Assembly (NCBI GenBank): GCA_964035795.1 | Contig: OZ038322.1 | Coordinates: 530,450 to 594,449, forward strand | Direction: 5' to 3' | Length of the DNA: 64,000 nucleotides | From: Pterobdella sp. o SKG-2022 | Lineage: Eukaryota > Annelida > Clitellata > Hirudinida > Piscicolidae | Shown here: positions 31,117 to 43,828 of the stretch, one piece after another | How positions within the stretch are numbered: the first letter of the stretch is position 1 | Layout: every line of letters begins with the position of its first letter | Made by a program: the position numbers and the translations under genes | The notes under the pieces: generated by a model | The model's database searches: none | Told to the model about the DNA's origin: nothing | Seen by the model: only the letters and a program-made list of their open reading frames with translations

Positions 31117-32770
31117 TAAAATTTCTTATTATCATTTGCAAATTATTATATTCGATCGAGGAAACCTATGAAATTCTGAGGCTTTAAATTTTGAATATCT
31201 TGTAAAAGTTTTTGCTACTGTGATAAATTTTTATATTATATACCCCCTAACGAGATTGTATATGGGGATCTGTTTAATTCTCGTATGATCATTGTTTTGA
31301 AAGATTTACTTTACATAATTAAAATCACTTCGAAATTTTATAATGTTAAAAATAAAAATAAAACGATTATTTTCATCAATAAATACGCCAGACTGATATT
31401 ATTTGTTACAGAATTTTTATGTTTCTGTAAAAAATATTTGCACTCAAAAAATGGATAAAATTCTAGATATCTTTTATCGTCAAAAACATTTTAAAATTTC
31501 AATAAAAAAATTTAATTTTTATATATTTTCTAAGCCCGCTTTTAAGCCGGTAAACACTTCTTTTTCATGAATATTAATAGGTAGAAATAGGTTAATTATT
31601 CACCACTAGAAGACATGAAAATATTTCATTTATATAGGTTATCTACATTGTAATTTTTTTAAACTTTTTAACGCCTTCAAACTAAAAACATCAAAGATCT
31701 TAAAAATTATTGATATCATTTTTAAATTAATTCATAAATCAAAACCTTCACTTTGAATATTATAAATATTTCAAGACTATGATAATTTTAAAAATATAAT
31801 AATTTTTTAAAAAATCTTAAATTGAAAATTTTCTTTGAAATGTAAAGCATTGAGATAACTTTATTGAGTAATTGAAGCTAATGCTACCATAAATGAATCA
31901 TTTAACCCCTCGATATCTGCATTTTCCTATAAAAGTTGCTATCAAATATCAAAAATATATTTTTTAAAATTTAATTTTTTTTTTTTGAATTTTTTGGATT
32001 ATTTTTTAAAGATGTTTTTGTCTAGACTTAAAAGTCTAGACATTTATTGGTTATGCATCAATTTGTATATACCTACATTTTCAATATAATACATTCGTAC
32101 TAGCGAGACGAGCTTTGAGCGATTTAAAAAATATTAAATAAAAGTTAATTTTATCTGCTATTTCATGAGTTTTAAAACTTTCAGTTCATTGAATTTTTTT
32201 TCATAATGAAATTTTGACGGATTACGAACGAACATACAAGTGAGTTAAATAGATTAGCAAATTTGTTTTGAACAAAAATTTCAACATTTATATGTACATT
32301 TGAAAGCTTATAAATGGTTTTATGAAGTTTGAGTGAATTTTGTTTGAAAGGTTATTTGAATTAGTAGGACATGACATGTCTAGACACTTCATCGAGTACA
32401 CTCGTTAGACCAAAGTTTCATCCAAAGTATATAATAAATCGATTACCTAGAAATGCCGATAAGATTTTTATTGAATTTTTTCTTTATTGAGAATTATTAT
32501 TTAATTTAACTACGGCTATTCGGATGTTGTGAAAAGTTTGTTGTTTTTACTCCCAACAGAATTTCAATAGTAAAAATTCAATTCAATAGTATCATTAAAA
32601 GATTTGAAAAAAAATTTTCAATTTTTTGCTTCAAATTTTTATTCGGAGATTACTATCAATTGGATTTCAATAATGATTCACATATATATAATTTATTTAG
32701 AACTATTTTCGAACACACTTTCAAAGAAACTATTAATGCAATTTTATAACTAGAGATTTTTTATTTGAAG
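31117..32770. other. Intergenic AT-rich region
   Basis: No exon is recognised between the acyl-CoA oxidase stop and the next gene. aataaa-type signals occur near 31350. The region must contain the promoter, and possibly a noncoding first exon, of the downstream gene, but no clear element is visible. Confidence 0.4.
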
Positions 32771-35450
32771 GTGATGTTAAGGAAGTATGAGAGTAGGATG
32801 AGTAGCCAGAAGTCCATTAAAAGTCTTCTTAAAAAGTTTCTCAATCGTCAAAAAGATAACAACTGTTTTAATAATAGTAAAAGCCAAAGTAATTTTCAAG
32901 AAAATGAGCAGCTCAAAGTTAAAAATAATTCAATTAATGAGGATGTTGAAAATTTTGATGAATATCTGAAGGCTGATACTGGTGAAGGATTTTTAGAAAA
33001 AAATTGTTTCAAATTCAGATTAAAAGATAAAAGTCTGAATGAGAAAGGTAAAAGTTTCAAGGAAGAAAAGAAGAGTCTTTGTTGTTGCTGTAATTTAGTA
33101 GAAAAACACAAAGAAACGTCAAACTTCAAAGTTCTCAATCAAAAGACAAACAAAAAAATAAAAAGTTTCAACGATAGCAATGAGAACAAAAAACACAGCA
33201 CCAACGAGACCAACAGTAATTGTTGTTGGCAACCAAGGGACAAGAGCAAAGAATCCCCACAAAAAAACTCAAAAAACAGTCCACTTTTTGAGGATACTCA
33301 TCATAGTTTTAATCACCATATGAACAATGGATTATCTGATCAGAGTAATATAAATAAATTTAAAAATAGCAATACATTGCCAGCAAATTTCTCATATATA
33401 CCAACTTCCACTCTTGATCCTTCCTCCCCCATTATCAATATAATCCAAAATTACAAAAAATCTACTAATTCTCACCTCATCTACTCAGACTCCAAAAAAA
33501 AATTGAACACTAAACATATTATTACCGATGATAAAAAACTCCACACAAATGATGGGAAAGTTGCTGGTTTGGTCAAAGAAGGTTCTTTTCTCTTACCCGA
33601 TGTTGTCCCCAAAGCTGTCCCGACTTATTTTGATAGCAAGCATCGTCTGCCCTCGAAACATTTAAAAAACGTTGAATTTGTATGTTGCTGTAGCGCCTGC
33701 AGAAAAAAGTCTTGCATGTGTGTAAAAGGTAAAACTAATAGTAAAGCAGCAAAGAATAAAACATATAATAGTTGGTATGGATTTGAAAACAATATGAGAG
33801 AATGGGTTAATGTTGGGGATGATGAAGTAACTAAGAGAGCTGATGATTCAAGGTGTAATGAAAAAGATGCTTCAGTCAATAGAAAACATAATAACTCTAA
33901 TAATAAACATAATAATGATTCAAATAATGAAATAAATGAAAACAAAAATAATTCTAATAATAAAAATAATAATAATTTGACTAAAAAAGCTAATAATAAC
34001 CAAATAAAAGAGACTTGTTTATTTCTATTGAATTCTGAAGCCTTCTTGAAAGCACATGATGATGATGAGGAAGATGAAGATGATGGTGATGATGATGATG
34101 CTTGTATGCTAATCAATTGCAAATACAACAAATGCAAAAAGTCACTGAGGTTAAAAAGTAAATGTGAAAAACTTAAAGAACCTAGTAATGGTTACCATAG
34201 CAGCATATCAGAAGTAAGGTTCCACTCAATAATAATAGTAAGAATAATAGTAATAAAAATAACAGTATTAATAAATAGTTGTAATATATTACCACTTATG
34301 ATAGAATAAATAAAAATATTACTAATGATAATTTCAACTCCCATTATATATGATGACGTATTGCGTTTTATTTCATTTTATTTCATCGTACTTTGATATT
34401 TTTTCATTATAATAATTCCCATATCTCGTCAAGACCTTTTTTTCCAATAATATACTTTGTTAATGTTGTCTGTTGTAAGACTTTTTCCAGTTGCCATATA
34501 TTTTTATGTTTTGGTATCTTCTATTTTTCATAACTTTCATTCAGCCTCTAAACGTTTCATCAAAACATCCTTTTGAAGCTTTTCACATATGTTTCGAAGA
34601 TTTTTTTTCAAGGTTCTTCCATCTCTGTTTTCCATCAAACTCATATGTTTTATATTTTATTTGCTTCTTCAAACGCCATATTGCTTTTTAATAAAGACCT
34701 TGATATTATTAAGTTAATTTTTTCCAATCTACTTCACAGCCAACCAATCACTCACGCCACAATGATGCAGTCAAAAAGCTGGCCTCTTTCAACACTCAGC
34801 ACCCACCACACCCTCCTAGCCACTCCTTCCACCCACAACAAAGCAATGCATTAGACTGCTTATCAAACCTCTTTAACGATAAGAACATATATTTGCCATC
34901 GAACAATTCGTTTGACGTTTACAACCCCGATAAAGCCCTTCAAAAAAGTGGTAAAAACCCTTCTTTGAATCGTCACCATCATATCAATTCGTCCATCAAC
35001 CACGCCTGCACCCCCAACAATAATGCGACATCTATCCAACCTGACCCTTCTAATCACAATGAGTTTTTAAAAAGGCAGAGCGCCTACACCGCCACAACCA
35101 ACTACGAACATCTCTATCAAACAAAAAAACAGACTGTAAGTTTTGTGCCAAGCCCACCCTCCATCATGAACAAGAACACTTCTAGTAAAAACCAATCTTC
35201 CTCTTCTTCTTCCTTCAAATGCACGCAATCTCTCCATCCGACATGCCACCCACCACCCCAACACACCACCACTCCCAACCTCTTCCACACCACCCCTAAT
35301 TTTCCCCCTTCCGTTCACTTTTCATTCGATGGGGAAGAGGGGCACTTGGCAAATGAGCGACGAATCAGAAACATAAACAGAAGCGACCAGAGGAATTCAT
35401 TTGTCATTGCGCCCAATAAGACCATTTCCCACATTCTAGCTGCCAACTGA
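32771..35450 (+). CDS. Unrecognised Asn/Ser/Lys-rich protein with cysteine clusters
   Basis: Two coding exons: 32771-34213 (preceded by a plausible acceptor ttatttgaag and ended by gaa/gtaagg) and 34740-35450 (acceptor cttcacag, stop TGA). Both are phase 0 and join to about 716 residues if translation starts at the ATG at 32774. An upstream noncoding or very short exon is possible. I recognise no domain. Visible features: a basic start, a Cys run KKSLCCCCNLV (about 100-110), a second cluster FVCCCSACRKKSCMC (about 300), an Asn-rich stretch (about 375-415), an acidic run of Asp/Glu (about 435-447) directly before ACMLINCKYNKCKK, and a Ser/His/Pro-rich C-terminal exon ending SHILAAN. The Cys clusters could bind metal or be lipidated; that is speculation. 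The gene runs convergently towards UTP4. Confidence 0.65.
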
Positions 35451-36590
35451 TTGGCTCAACAAAATATCACGTGCCGTAGGTTTTTGAGGTTCGATGGGGG
35501 AACATTCATGGGATGCTCCTTTTTTGCGTAGTCATTCTTGTTTTTATATTCTTTCTTAATATTATTTATATTTAAAGGTAAATTAAATATTGACTTTATC
35601 AAATTTCGTGTTCACCATCATTTAACCATAGTTCATCATTTCCATCCACCAATACTCATTTCTTTCACCACTCTTCATCCACCGCAGCTCATAGTTGTCA
35701 ACACCGTCTGCAACATTAATCAACATCACAACGTATTTGGGCTCCAACGTCTACATCATAACCCTCACTTCCGCCATATTTATTCTGATCAATTTTAACA
35801 CAATTGTGAATAGTGGAACTTTAAGAGGCAAATAAACTGATCATAATTGCTAGGTTGCCATCAAATCATCAAGAACAATCACATCTGACAGTTTTCAGTG
35901 TTAGACCTTCATCAATTTGAGGCGACCATCCTTAACATCATCATCACCATGCACGAAGCGCCTCACTTTTCATTGCAAATCTCATGAATCGCCATCAGAA
36001 ATGTAGAAATTTTAATACTAATATTAGTGATATTTTGCGCATTGCTGTATTCCATCCATGCTCACCCGGGCATTTATGTTTTCCACATCAATTATCAGTA
36101 TTCAATTCTCCAGTCATCCAACACACACATCACCACATCATCACCTCGCGTGACATGTATAATTGTATAGTAGCCTTTTAATAACTATCGAAGTTATATT
36201 TTTTTGATGTCATTATGACGTCAGAGGTCGTGTCGGTGCTTACTTTCAAGGCAGTTGAATGTTGAAATATCATTTTAAGCGTTATCTTTTTAGAATTGAA
36301 TTTCAATGAAAATAATTTTATTTGTTTTTCTTCAAAAAAAAATCACAGATTTAAATAAAAAAACAGACATGGCTGACAAGTTGAATCTTTTCAGTAGCTT
36401 TACAAAGCATAACACCCTCACAAAACTGCAAACCCATGCTCCATCGAACGTTCTAAACCAACAATCATTGCGAACAAGTCGCTAACCCTAACCCGTGCTA
36501 GCATGGAAACAGACATAAAACGATGATGATGATAAACAACGTAAAAAATGAGAATATAATTAAAAGTTGACCACAGTGGCAACTGCCGAG
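35451..36590. other. Region between convergent gene ends
   Basis: No coding exon is seen. The stretch is rich in cat/cac words and contains a short element tail at 36470-36534. It should hold the 3' UTRs of the Asn-rich gene and of UTP4. Confidence 0.4.
36470..36534 (+). repeat. Short interspersed tail with catgctagcatgg-like palindrome, copy 1
   Basis: Contains cccgtgctagcatggaaac followed by gacataaaacgatgatgatg. A similar segment with cccatgctagcatgggaac lies at 37350-37400. The combination of a ctagcatgg palindrome and a cgatgatgatg tail resembles 3' ends of interspersed repeats known from cephalopods (from memory, not checked). Confidence 0.5.
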
Positions 36591-39500
36591 CTACTGGCCA
36601 AACATATGTTTTTTGAGGGGTGGCTGGTAGTGGTGCATCATGTCCACAGCATCCTTCTGCACCACGAAGATGTTGCGCTTTCTCGGAGTAACCTCAACTG
36701 AGAAAAGGCACTGTAAAGTTCAGTGGGTGTTTGGTGGTTTCTATTGAGTTTTTTCGAAAAGTGTAGCAGCTTGCCAGTTGAAGATATAAATACTAATGGC
36801 AAAGAAAAGCTGATGCTGATGATGAAATGCTAACAAGTGATGCTGATGATGAAATGCTAACAAGTGATGCTGATGATGAAAGACCATGTGCTTACTTTAG
36901 TGGGGATGTATCTGAATAACTCGGATGCTTTTGTGCTTGTCTCTTTCTTCTTCAACTTGAAAGTGAAATACATCAATAAAAAAATATGTTAAGAGCTAAA
37001 ATGAAAAAATATATGATGAAATGGTACTGACGTAACTCCAATCGACCAATGAGAAGCCAGAGTCATGTTGGAGCACCAGCCGATCAGGTCTGGAGGAATC
37101 GTAGGATATTCTATTTATAAACTTTCGTTGGTGTTTGATGAAATCTGAGTGGAAACGTCGATTCCATGTCTTGCTCCTATTTGTGTGCATGCCTTTCTTG
37201 GAGTGGTACTCAGAGATCTGGTGGGTGAGGGTATGAAGTGTGGGAGCTATAGAGCCATTTTAAAAACTACCAATAATGAGTCTTATATATTTAAGCAAGT
37301 CGACCATTACATAACCCTGAATTGGTGTTTAAATAGCGTAATTGTTAAACAACCTCCGTCCAACCCATGCTAGCATGGGAACAGGCGTAGAATAATGACA
37401 CCCGATAAAAACTAATGAAGTATTAAAATGGAAATATTAACAGCAGCATAACGGAACAAAGCACTCACGAGCCCATCAGCATACGAGACGAGAAGGCGGT
37501 GAGGGTGAGAAGGGTGGGCACTGAAGGAGGATGGGGGCTTGTGGTGCTGTGGAAGAGTGCATGCTACCTAGGTGTTTTAGAAGCGTATTTTAATTATGAA
37601 ATTAATGAGGAAGATTTAAAGGTCAATTATAAAATGAAAATAAATTCAAAGGTTATAAAATAATTTTTTAAATCAACCAAAAATCCAAAAAAACATCAAG
37701 CAAACAACGGCATCTCACAGCTGCCATGGCAACATCGATGACGATGATAGAGTTCTTGAGAGATGCTACATACAAGAAGGAGGATGAATTGTTGAAGGTG
37801 ATGTCTTTAACACTAATATCTTCTGTGGAAGGGTTGTATGGGTGAGTGATGTGGCAGTGAAGTGATGTTGGAGGTGAAATTCTTGAGAATTTTATATGAG
37901 CCTAGTTGTTGATAGTGGTTGTGGTAAATTGTTGAGTGAGTTGATGCTGATGATGGTGGTTGTGGTAAATTGTTGAGTAAGTTAATGATGGTTAATTGTT
38001 ATTGAAGACAACACCAACCTTGTAAATAAACAGTAGAAAGAATCTTCATTGAAAGATTTATAATCTTGCCACCACCAACCCTACCACCACCATCCTCATC
38101 ATCAAGAGACAAAAAAGTAATGATATTTCCATTAGATACAGTGGCAAAGGTAGGATAGTTATGGGTTGAAGGATGGGAGATGGAAACATGGGTGGATGGG
38201 GTGGTTTGGAAGGATTTGGGCACCATCATGCCACACACCCTGATGCTCGGTGCATCCCCTTTGTGGTGCTGGGTGCGTTTATGTTTAATAGCATTATGAA
38301 CATTACCTTTGATATGTTTTTTTTAGTTTTTATATATTAACTTTTCAACGTTGATTACACATATCACAAAAAATGCATAAGAATATAATTATAAACCAGT
38401 ACAACAATACACCCACAATGATGCTGCGATAGAAGTATGTGCCCTTCTGATTGGAGAGTATGATGAACTTGGAGTCATCAGAGATGTGACTGCATGAAAT
38501 GAGTGTGTGTGAATGGATCTCACTCAGTTTTATGTGGTCTGCTGGTGTGTCCTGCTTGAACTTGCTTGGGTCTTCTGTGAGTTGGAAGTGTCATGAAGAT
38601 GATGATAATGAGGTGGGTGATTAGTGAAGATCTTCACGGTTTAACAGAAAAAATAATAGCCGCTTATAACGAACCATTGTCTTGAACACTCTTCTCTACT
38701 CCCCAAAAACAATAAAGCTCTCACCACCCTAACCTTCTTTTAATAATGCTTGGTCAGCCATCCACAACTCAAGCCTCTTCTCAAACTGCTGCAACAAACA
38801 GCCAACCAGCCTGGCCACCCTCACCACACATTTCTGTTGTGTCAGATTTTCTTTAAAACGTCTTTTTGACATTTTAATGGAAGTTACTGAAAAACTATAT
38901 AAATAGCAAGAATAATGTTACAAAGGAGAGGACATACAAACTGATAGAAGCATACCTGGTGGTAAGGACTGATTTTCAATGTGGACTTCTTCTTCTCACT
39001 CACCACTATCTGGCAATCTAGGCCTGTTGATGATATATTTAAGATTTGATGATGTCAAAAATCGATCGATATCTATTTATCGGCCCATATAGCTCAGAGG
39101 TAGAGCATTAGACTAATTATCTGAAGTTATCGGGTTCGATCCCTCGTGGGCCGACAATTAGCACCTGTTCCACAGTGTGTTTTCGCTACATTAAATTTGT
39201 AGCAAGCGCTTTGATCTATAAGGAAAAGCGCTTTATAAATACCGCATTACATTCTCCTTGCGTTTCAAAAATTATATAATTCAATCAACCGCATTATCAC
39301 CAACCACCAAAGCGCTATATAAATGACCCTTGTAAACCCACCAACCTGCAGAGACCAGCACACGTCCATTGAGAAACTTGACAGTTCTGACGTCATGAGA
39401 GTGGTATGTCTTTTTTCCCGCCATCACCCAGGTACAAGTTTTGTCTGTGGTGTGATGTGGTGGTGCAGTGAGATTTGATGGTGATGTGGTGGTGCAGTGA

Positions 39501-42165
39501 TATTTGATGGTGATGTGAAGGCAGGTTTATGAGTGATTTCCAAGCTTGGTTATCAGTAAAGAAACATTAAATGTATGGCATGTAAATAAGATTCATGAAT
39601 ACATTGATCAACTATAAATACCAGGTATATCTGAATACTGAGTGACAAGAAATACTCCATGAATATTCAAAAATATATCGAGAAGAGGTCTTCAGGGCCT
39701 TGTACAACAAGTTATATATAACTGTGGTAATAACTCAAATAGACTTTGTAACTGCTATACCAACATTTTATAACGACCCTAAGGGCCAAAAGTTCAAACC
39801 CACCATTCTCATTGTTCTTGGAGAGAACAGATTTAAAGAGCACTATGCCATCAACTCCAGCTACTGCCACTACGTTCTGTGCTGGGTTCAATGCCAATGA
39901 GTGGATGTCTGCTTCGTGACTTCTGAATCTCTGTGGTCATCAGAATAATGTGGTGGGTGTGGGTTGGTGGTGGTCTTGAGTGTGGGGCTGGTTGTGATAG
40001 GATGTTGGTGAGTGTGGGTTGATGGTGGCTGTAATATAGGATAGTGTTGGTTGTGAGATAGAATGATGGCGATGGGAAGATGAGCTTGCAGTGGGTTGAT
40101 GGAGGAGATTATGAAGTAGCATGAGATTGAGAAGGTTGAAAATGGTTATGAGGGTTGCTCAAGAATAGTTAATTAAAAAAATAAACACAAAGTTCAAATC
40201 AACAAGCCAACAAATCACACAACTCACCTTGCTGTGTGAAACCTGTCCAGGCTGTCCATACCAGAAGGAAGTGTGTCCCGAAGAGTCTCCAGTGATTATT
40301 GTGAAACTCCTGTTTCAATGTCATTTGCCCAAAATTATTATGAAAAAAAAATAGAATAATGAACTTGTGTTGTTTAAACGTAAGAATTGCCTCAAGTACA
40401 CAAACTCAATTGTTAGGCTATTTATAAAACCCTGGAAAACATATTGAAACATGCCCAGGTAGATTCAAAACATTAACAAACATACAAAAAAATCCCAAAA
40501 TCAATAACTGCGAGGAAAACCTCACTCAACCAAATCAGTAACAACAATACCACGGACCTCCTTCTAACACAACACCACCACTCTCTGACCAACCTGGTGA
40601 CCACCAGAGACCACACACACACCTGCTTGCCCACTCCGATCCTCTGCACACATCTTCCCGATGTTATGTCAAATACCCTCACATCACTACCACCTGATCA
40701 CGTCATATTCATTAATTTTTATTTCTATTATTGTTTCTTTATTAATACTTGATTTATTTTTAAGTTAAATAACTCAAAAAATCATTCTCAATTACTCATA
40801 ATTTTGAAGGCAAACACAACAATAAATGCATGCTTTTATTTGCATATAACCCCGATCAACCACGCCAACACACCTGTCACAATAGTCTCCTTGAGGTACC
40901 AGCTTATCGACAGAATCCTTCCTGCATTGCCATGTTAATGATGCAGTCTACAACCAACGTCATTAAAATCAAAGCATTCCTCATGTACAACAGTAAAATT
41001 AATCATAACATGACACCATATCATTCCAACCACACATGATGCCATTAAACCTGGTTGCTTAGCGATGGATTGTTTGTAGACCACAGCATCAGATAAAACC
41101 TCGAACAACACCACACATCCCTCCTCTGTGCCTGCCTGATGATAGGTTGAAGATGTCTGATGTCAACCAATTAAATTTATTTGAAATACGTCAAATTTCA
41201 ACCATATCAACCAATTAGTGTTAATTTTAAAAAAGCATTAAAGTCTTGATTTGAAAAATTTTTATTACAGGTTAAGTTAGCCTAGCTTAGTAATTTTATT
41301 CTCTCAATACTGAATATAAAGATGGCTGATATTTTAAATTATCATCAATCATATTGACAATGGGGTACAAACAGCAATGAGACTCTGCTCTGGATTGAGT
41401 GCCAGACACCAGATAGGTCCGTAGTTGCTAGAGACTGTTTCCTTAAATTTTTATTTTTCAGCTTTTAAACATCATATAATTATGCTTTTATTAATAGATT
41501 TACATTGGTAATTATTTATCCATTATTTTTTATATAATTATAAAGTTTCAACTTAAATTTCTGGAAATAAATTTGAATATGAAGCTTATGATATTAAAAC
41601 CATTATCTTAACCTTCACTCGAGCCTTCTGAACATCGTGAACAGTAAGATTGCCATCAAGTCCCCCTGATATCAACAGTCCTGTATGCCATAACATGTCT
41701 TCAATAGAGGCGACTGATGGCAGGGTCTGAGTGTTGTGGTTTCATCTTAGCATGAGATGGATGATAAAATTGATATGTATTTGTTAATAATGTCTTGAGT
41801 TGATAAAATAATTAGCTTTGAAGAGAGTGAAAATTAAGTGAGATTTTCTTAAAATTTACTTTATTTTGATATTTATTTAATCAAACATATTCATTTAAGT
41901 TTATAATATATTTAATAAAAATTTACTTTCTCAAAGACCCAGTATCCATCTTCTATACTCCATATTTCTATTTGACATTCTTCTTCATCAAATCTTCATT
42001 TAAATTTTTGTTTTAAAGTTGATCTACATAACAGAAATTAATTTTTTCGCAAATATCTACAAACCTAGCAACAGCCATTTTGTGGGACACGTCATTATAT
42101 GCAATACGATTAATAGGTTTGGGCACAAAATCATGAAACATGTGATGGGCTTTGTAACTAGTCAT
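36591..42165 (-). CDS. UTP4: UTP4/Cirhin, WD40 protein of the SSU processome
   Basis: Nucleolar factor needed for early 18S rRNA processing and part of the t-UTP subcomplex (family knowledge). Nineteen coding exons: 42165-42065, 41993-41927, 41726-41613, 41441-41373, 41135-41051, 40921-40874, 40693-40594, 40309-40228, 39930-39804, 39444-39346, 39023-38956, 38833-38734, 38574-38417, 38268-38019, 37822-37719, 37546-37469, 37217-37032, 36955-36896, 36710-36591. All phases join to 671 residues, against 686 in human. Diagnostic matches to human Cirhin: FVPKPINRIAYNDVSHKMAV near the start, SNYGPIWCLALNP, GRILSISWY, SDVRVFDITSGR, FTIITGDSSGHTSFW, HSHDVRTVKF, QQFEKRLELW, and the C-terminal PPLKKHMFGQ matching PPIKKKKFGT. 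WD-like blades fill the chain. The least certain junctions are the 5' ends of exons 4 and 18. Intron 10 carries a SINE and intron 18 a 27-bp tandem repeat. Confidence 0.93.
36806..36885 (+). repeat. 27-bp tandem repeat, about 3 copies
   Basis: A unit containing gatgctgatgatgaaatgc followed by taacaag repeats three times in the last UTP4 intron, at a period of about 27 bp. Confidence 0.85.
37350..37400 (+). repeat. Short interspersed tail with catgctagcatgg palindrome, copy 2
   Basis: ccgtccaacccatgctagc, followed by atgggaacaggcgtag, in a UTP4 intron. It shares the palindrome and flanking words with 36470-36534 but its 3' end is more diverged. Confidence 0.5.
39081..39253 (+). mobile_element. 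tRNA-derived SINE, copy 3
   Basis: Best-preserved copy, in UTP4 intron 10 and antisense to the gene. It has an A box (tagctcagaggtagagc), a B box (gggttcgatccc), the body gacaattagcacctgttcc and the tail gcgctttataaataccgc. The downstream motif agcgctatataaatgaccc at 39311-39329 looks like a second, isolated tail. Confidence 0.88.
39450..39525 (+). repeat. Imperfect tandem repeat of about 30 bp in a UTP4 intron
   Basis: The segment gtgatgtggtggtgcagtga, followed by gatttgatg, recurs two to three times in UTP4 intron 9. Confidence 0.7.
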
Positions 42166-42890
42166 CTGCAAATGAAGTTGATAAACTTTATCAACCTGGT
42201 AATATTGGTTGTGAAACAAAAAAAGATAAAAACCAAAAATAAGTTCTTAATTGAATCTTAATAGACTTGAATTCAATTTTATTTACCATTTATATTTATT
42301 TAAAAGGCTATACAAAAACGTGAATTAAACTTAAAAATTATATCGCTACCATAGAAGAGTCATAGAAATAAACTAAAATATTAAACATTCAAAATTTCTT
42401 ATTATTCATTATTAGAATTTTTGTCAAAAAAAACAGCATAAAAAAACTTGATTCCATTCATATTTTGATTCAAAATTTCATTGAAGTGAATAAAAAGTTA
42501 CGAAAAGTCTCTTGAAAAGCAAACTTCGCATATCTTCATAATCATAACATGTATAAATTATTTGATAATAATCTTTCTCGAAGTTTTTTACTCTTTTCAA
42601 ATCTCACAAGTTGACGTTTCCAGCATGCAGTTTGGATTTCAATTGAAAAAATAATAGACATCTAAAAATTCGATAAGCTTTCAATATAAATTTTCTCGCG
42701 TTAAATATACATCCAAGGTTTAAAAAACCATAAGCAAGTTACATAAATCAGAAATATTCGTTTCCGATATTGAAAATGGTAATAATATTTTTCCAAAATC
42801 TAGTAGATTGCATATTACTTCAAATTTTAGTTTAAAACTTTTCTATTCTTCTCTAATTACAGTCTTATTTTATTTCTTCCATATCTTCCG
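42166..42890. other. Upstream region of UTP4
   Basis: AT-rich and without recognised exons. It should include the UTP4 promoter (minus strand), but no clear TATA or other core element is visible. Confidence 0.35.
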
Positions 42891-43828
42891 TCTTTTGGAA
42901 GGGTTCCATGTCAATTCAAACATGCTTACGTCACACCGCTTTTGAAGAAATCAGCTCTGGACCAAGAGACTTTTTCATCATACCGACCAATTTCAAACTT
43001 GAGCGTGCTTTCAAAACTTCTTGAACGAATTGTTCTTCCAGAAATTGTCGCTTACCTAAACAACAATAATTTATTACCATCTTTTCAATCAGCTTATCGT
43101 CGCCATCATTCAACAGAAACAGCATTACTAAAGGTTTCTACTGATATTTTGAAAGCAGCTGACAACAAAAATATATTTTTTCTTGTCCTTCTAGATCTTT
43201 CGTCTGCCTTTGATTCATAAGTTTTTCAATTCAATTCAAAATCTTTGCATTTGCAAAATTTAAAAAAAATAATTAAAAATAAATTAAGTTTGATTATTCA
43301 AAAAATAAACGAAATTTTTTAAAATTTTATTTTTCAAGTTCAAAATAAATTTTTTAAATTGAAATAAAAAAACCGAAAAAAAAATTTTTTTTGAGGTATT
43401 TTGAGCTTCTCTCTGAAAAAATTTTGCAAGAAAATGCAAAGATTTTGAATTGAATTGAAAAAACCTATAATAGATCATCAAATAATAATCAGAAGTTTAA
43501 ACAAATCGTTTGGCTTGAATGACTTCACTCTTGAATGGTTTAGCAATTACCTCTTCAACAGATCATTCAACGTCAAATGCCCCAAAACAGAATCAGCACC
43601 AAACGTTTACTCTACTGGAGTACCACAAGGTTCTTTTCTTGGACCGTTTTTGTTCACTTTATACACAGCTGATTTGGAAAAGATTGCAGCTTCTTACAAT
43701 TTGAGAATTCATCAATATGCGACGACACTCAATTATAAAGCATTGCTCATTTGATGTATCAATGGCTGCTTGCATGAAAGAATGTCAAAATTTATTGATG
43801 AAATTGCAGCCTGTATGAAAGCCATATA
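42890..43828 (+). mobile_element. CR1/L2-like LINE reverse transcriptase relic, split by a MITE
   Basis: The left part (to 43219) reads HAYVTPLLKKSALD, then SSYRPISNLSVLSKLLER, QSAYRRHHSTETALLKV and LVLLDLSSAFDS. This is RT blocks 1-3 with the first catalytic Asp region. The right part (from 43466) continues with SFGLNDFTLEWFSNYL and STGVPQGSFLGPFLFTLYTADL. The catalytic YADD box is lost (HQYATTLNY). Between them sits a 246-bp inverted-repeat element that interrupts the frame. 5' and 3' ends of the LINE are missing. Confidence 0.85.
43220..43465. mobile_element. MITE with about 30-bp terminal inverted repeats and TA target duplication
   Basis: The left end gtttttcaattcaattcaaa, continuing into atctttgcattt, is matched in reverse complement by the right end (aaatgcaaagattttgaatt followed by gaattgaaaaaacc). 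Both sides are flanked by ta (43218-43219 and 43466-43467). It interrupts a LINE reverse transcriptase at the SAFD-to-DHQ region. The interior is AT-rich and encodes nothing. TA duplication and size fit a Tc1/mariner-type MITE. Confidence 0.8.

Noticed and set aside
33625..34137. Minus-strand 170-residue hydrophobic frame
   Set aside because: Antisense shadow of the Asn/Asp-rich exon. The Ser run and Leu run mirror Asp/Glu and Asn/Lys codons.
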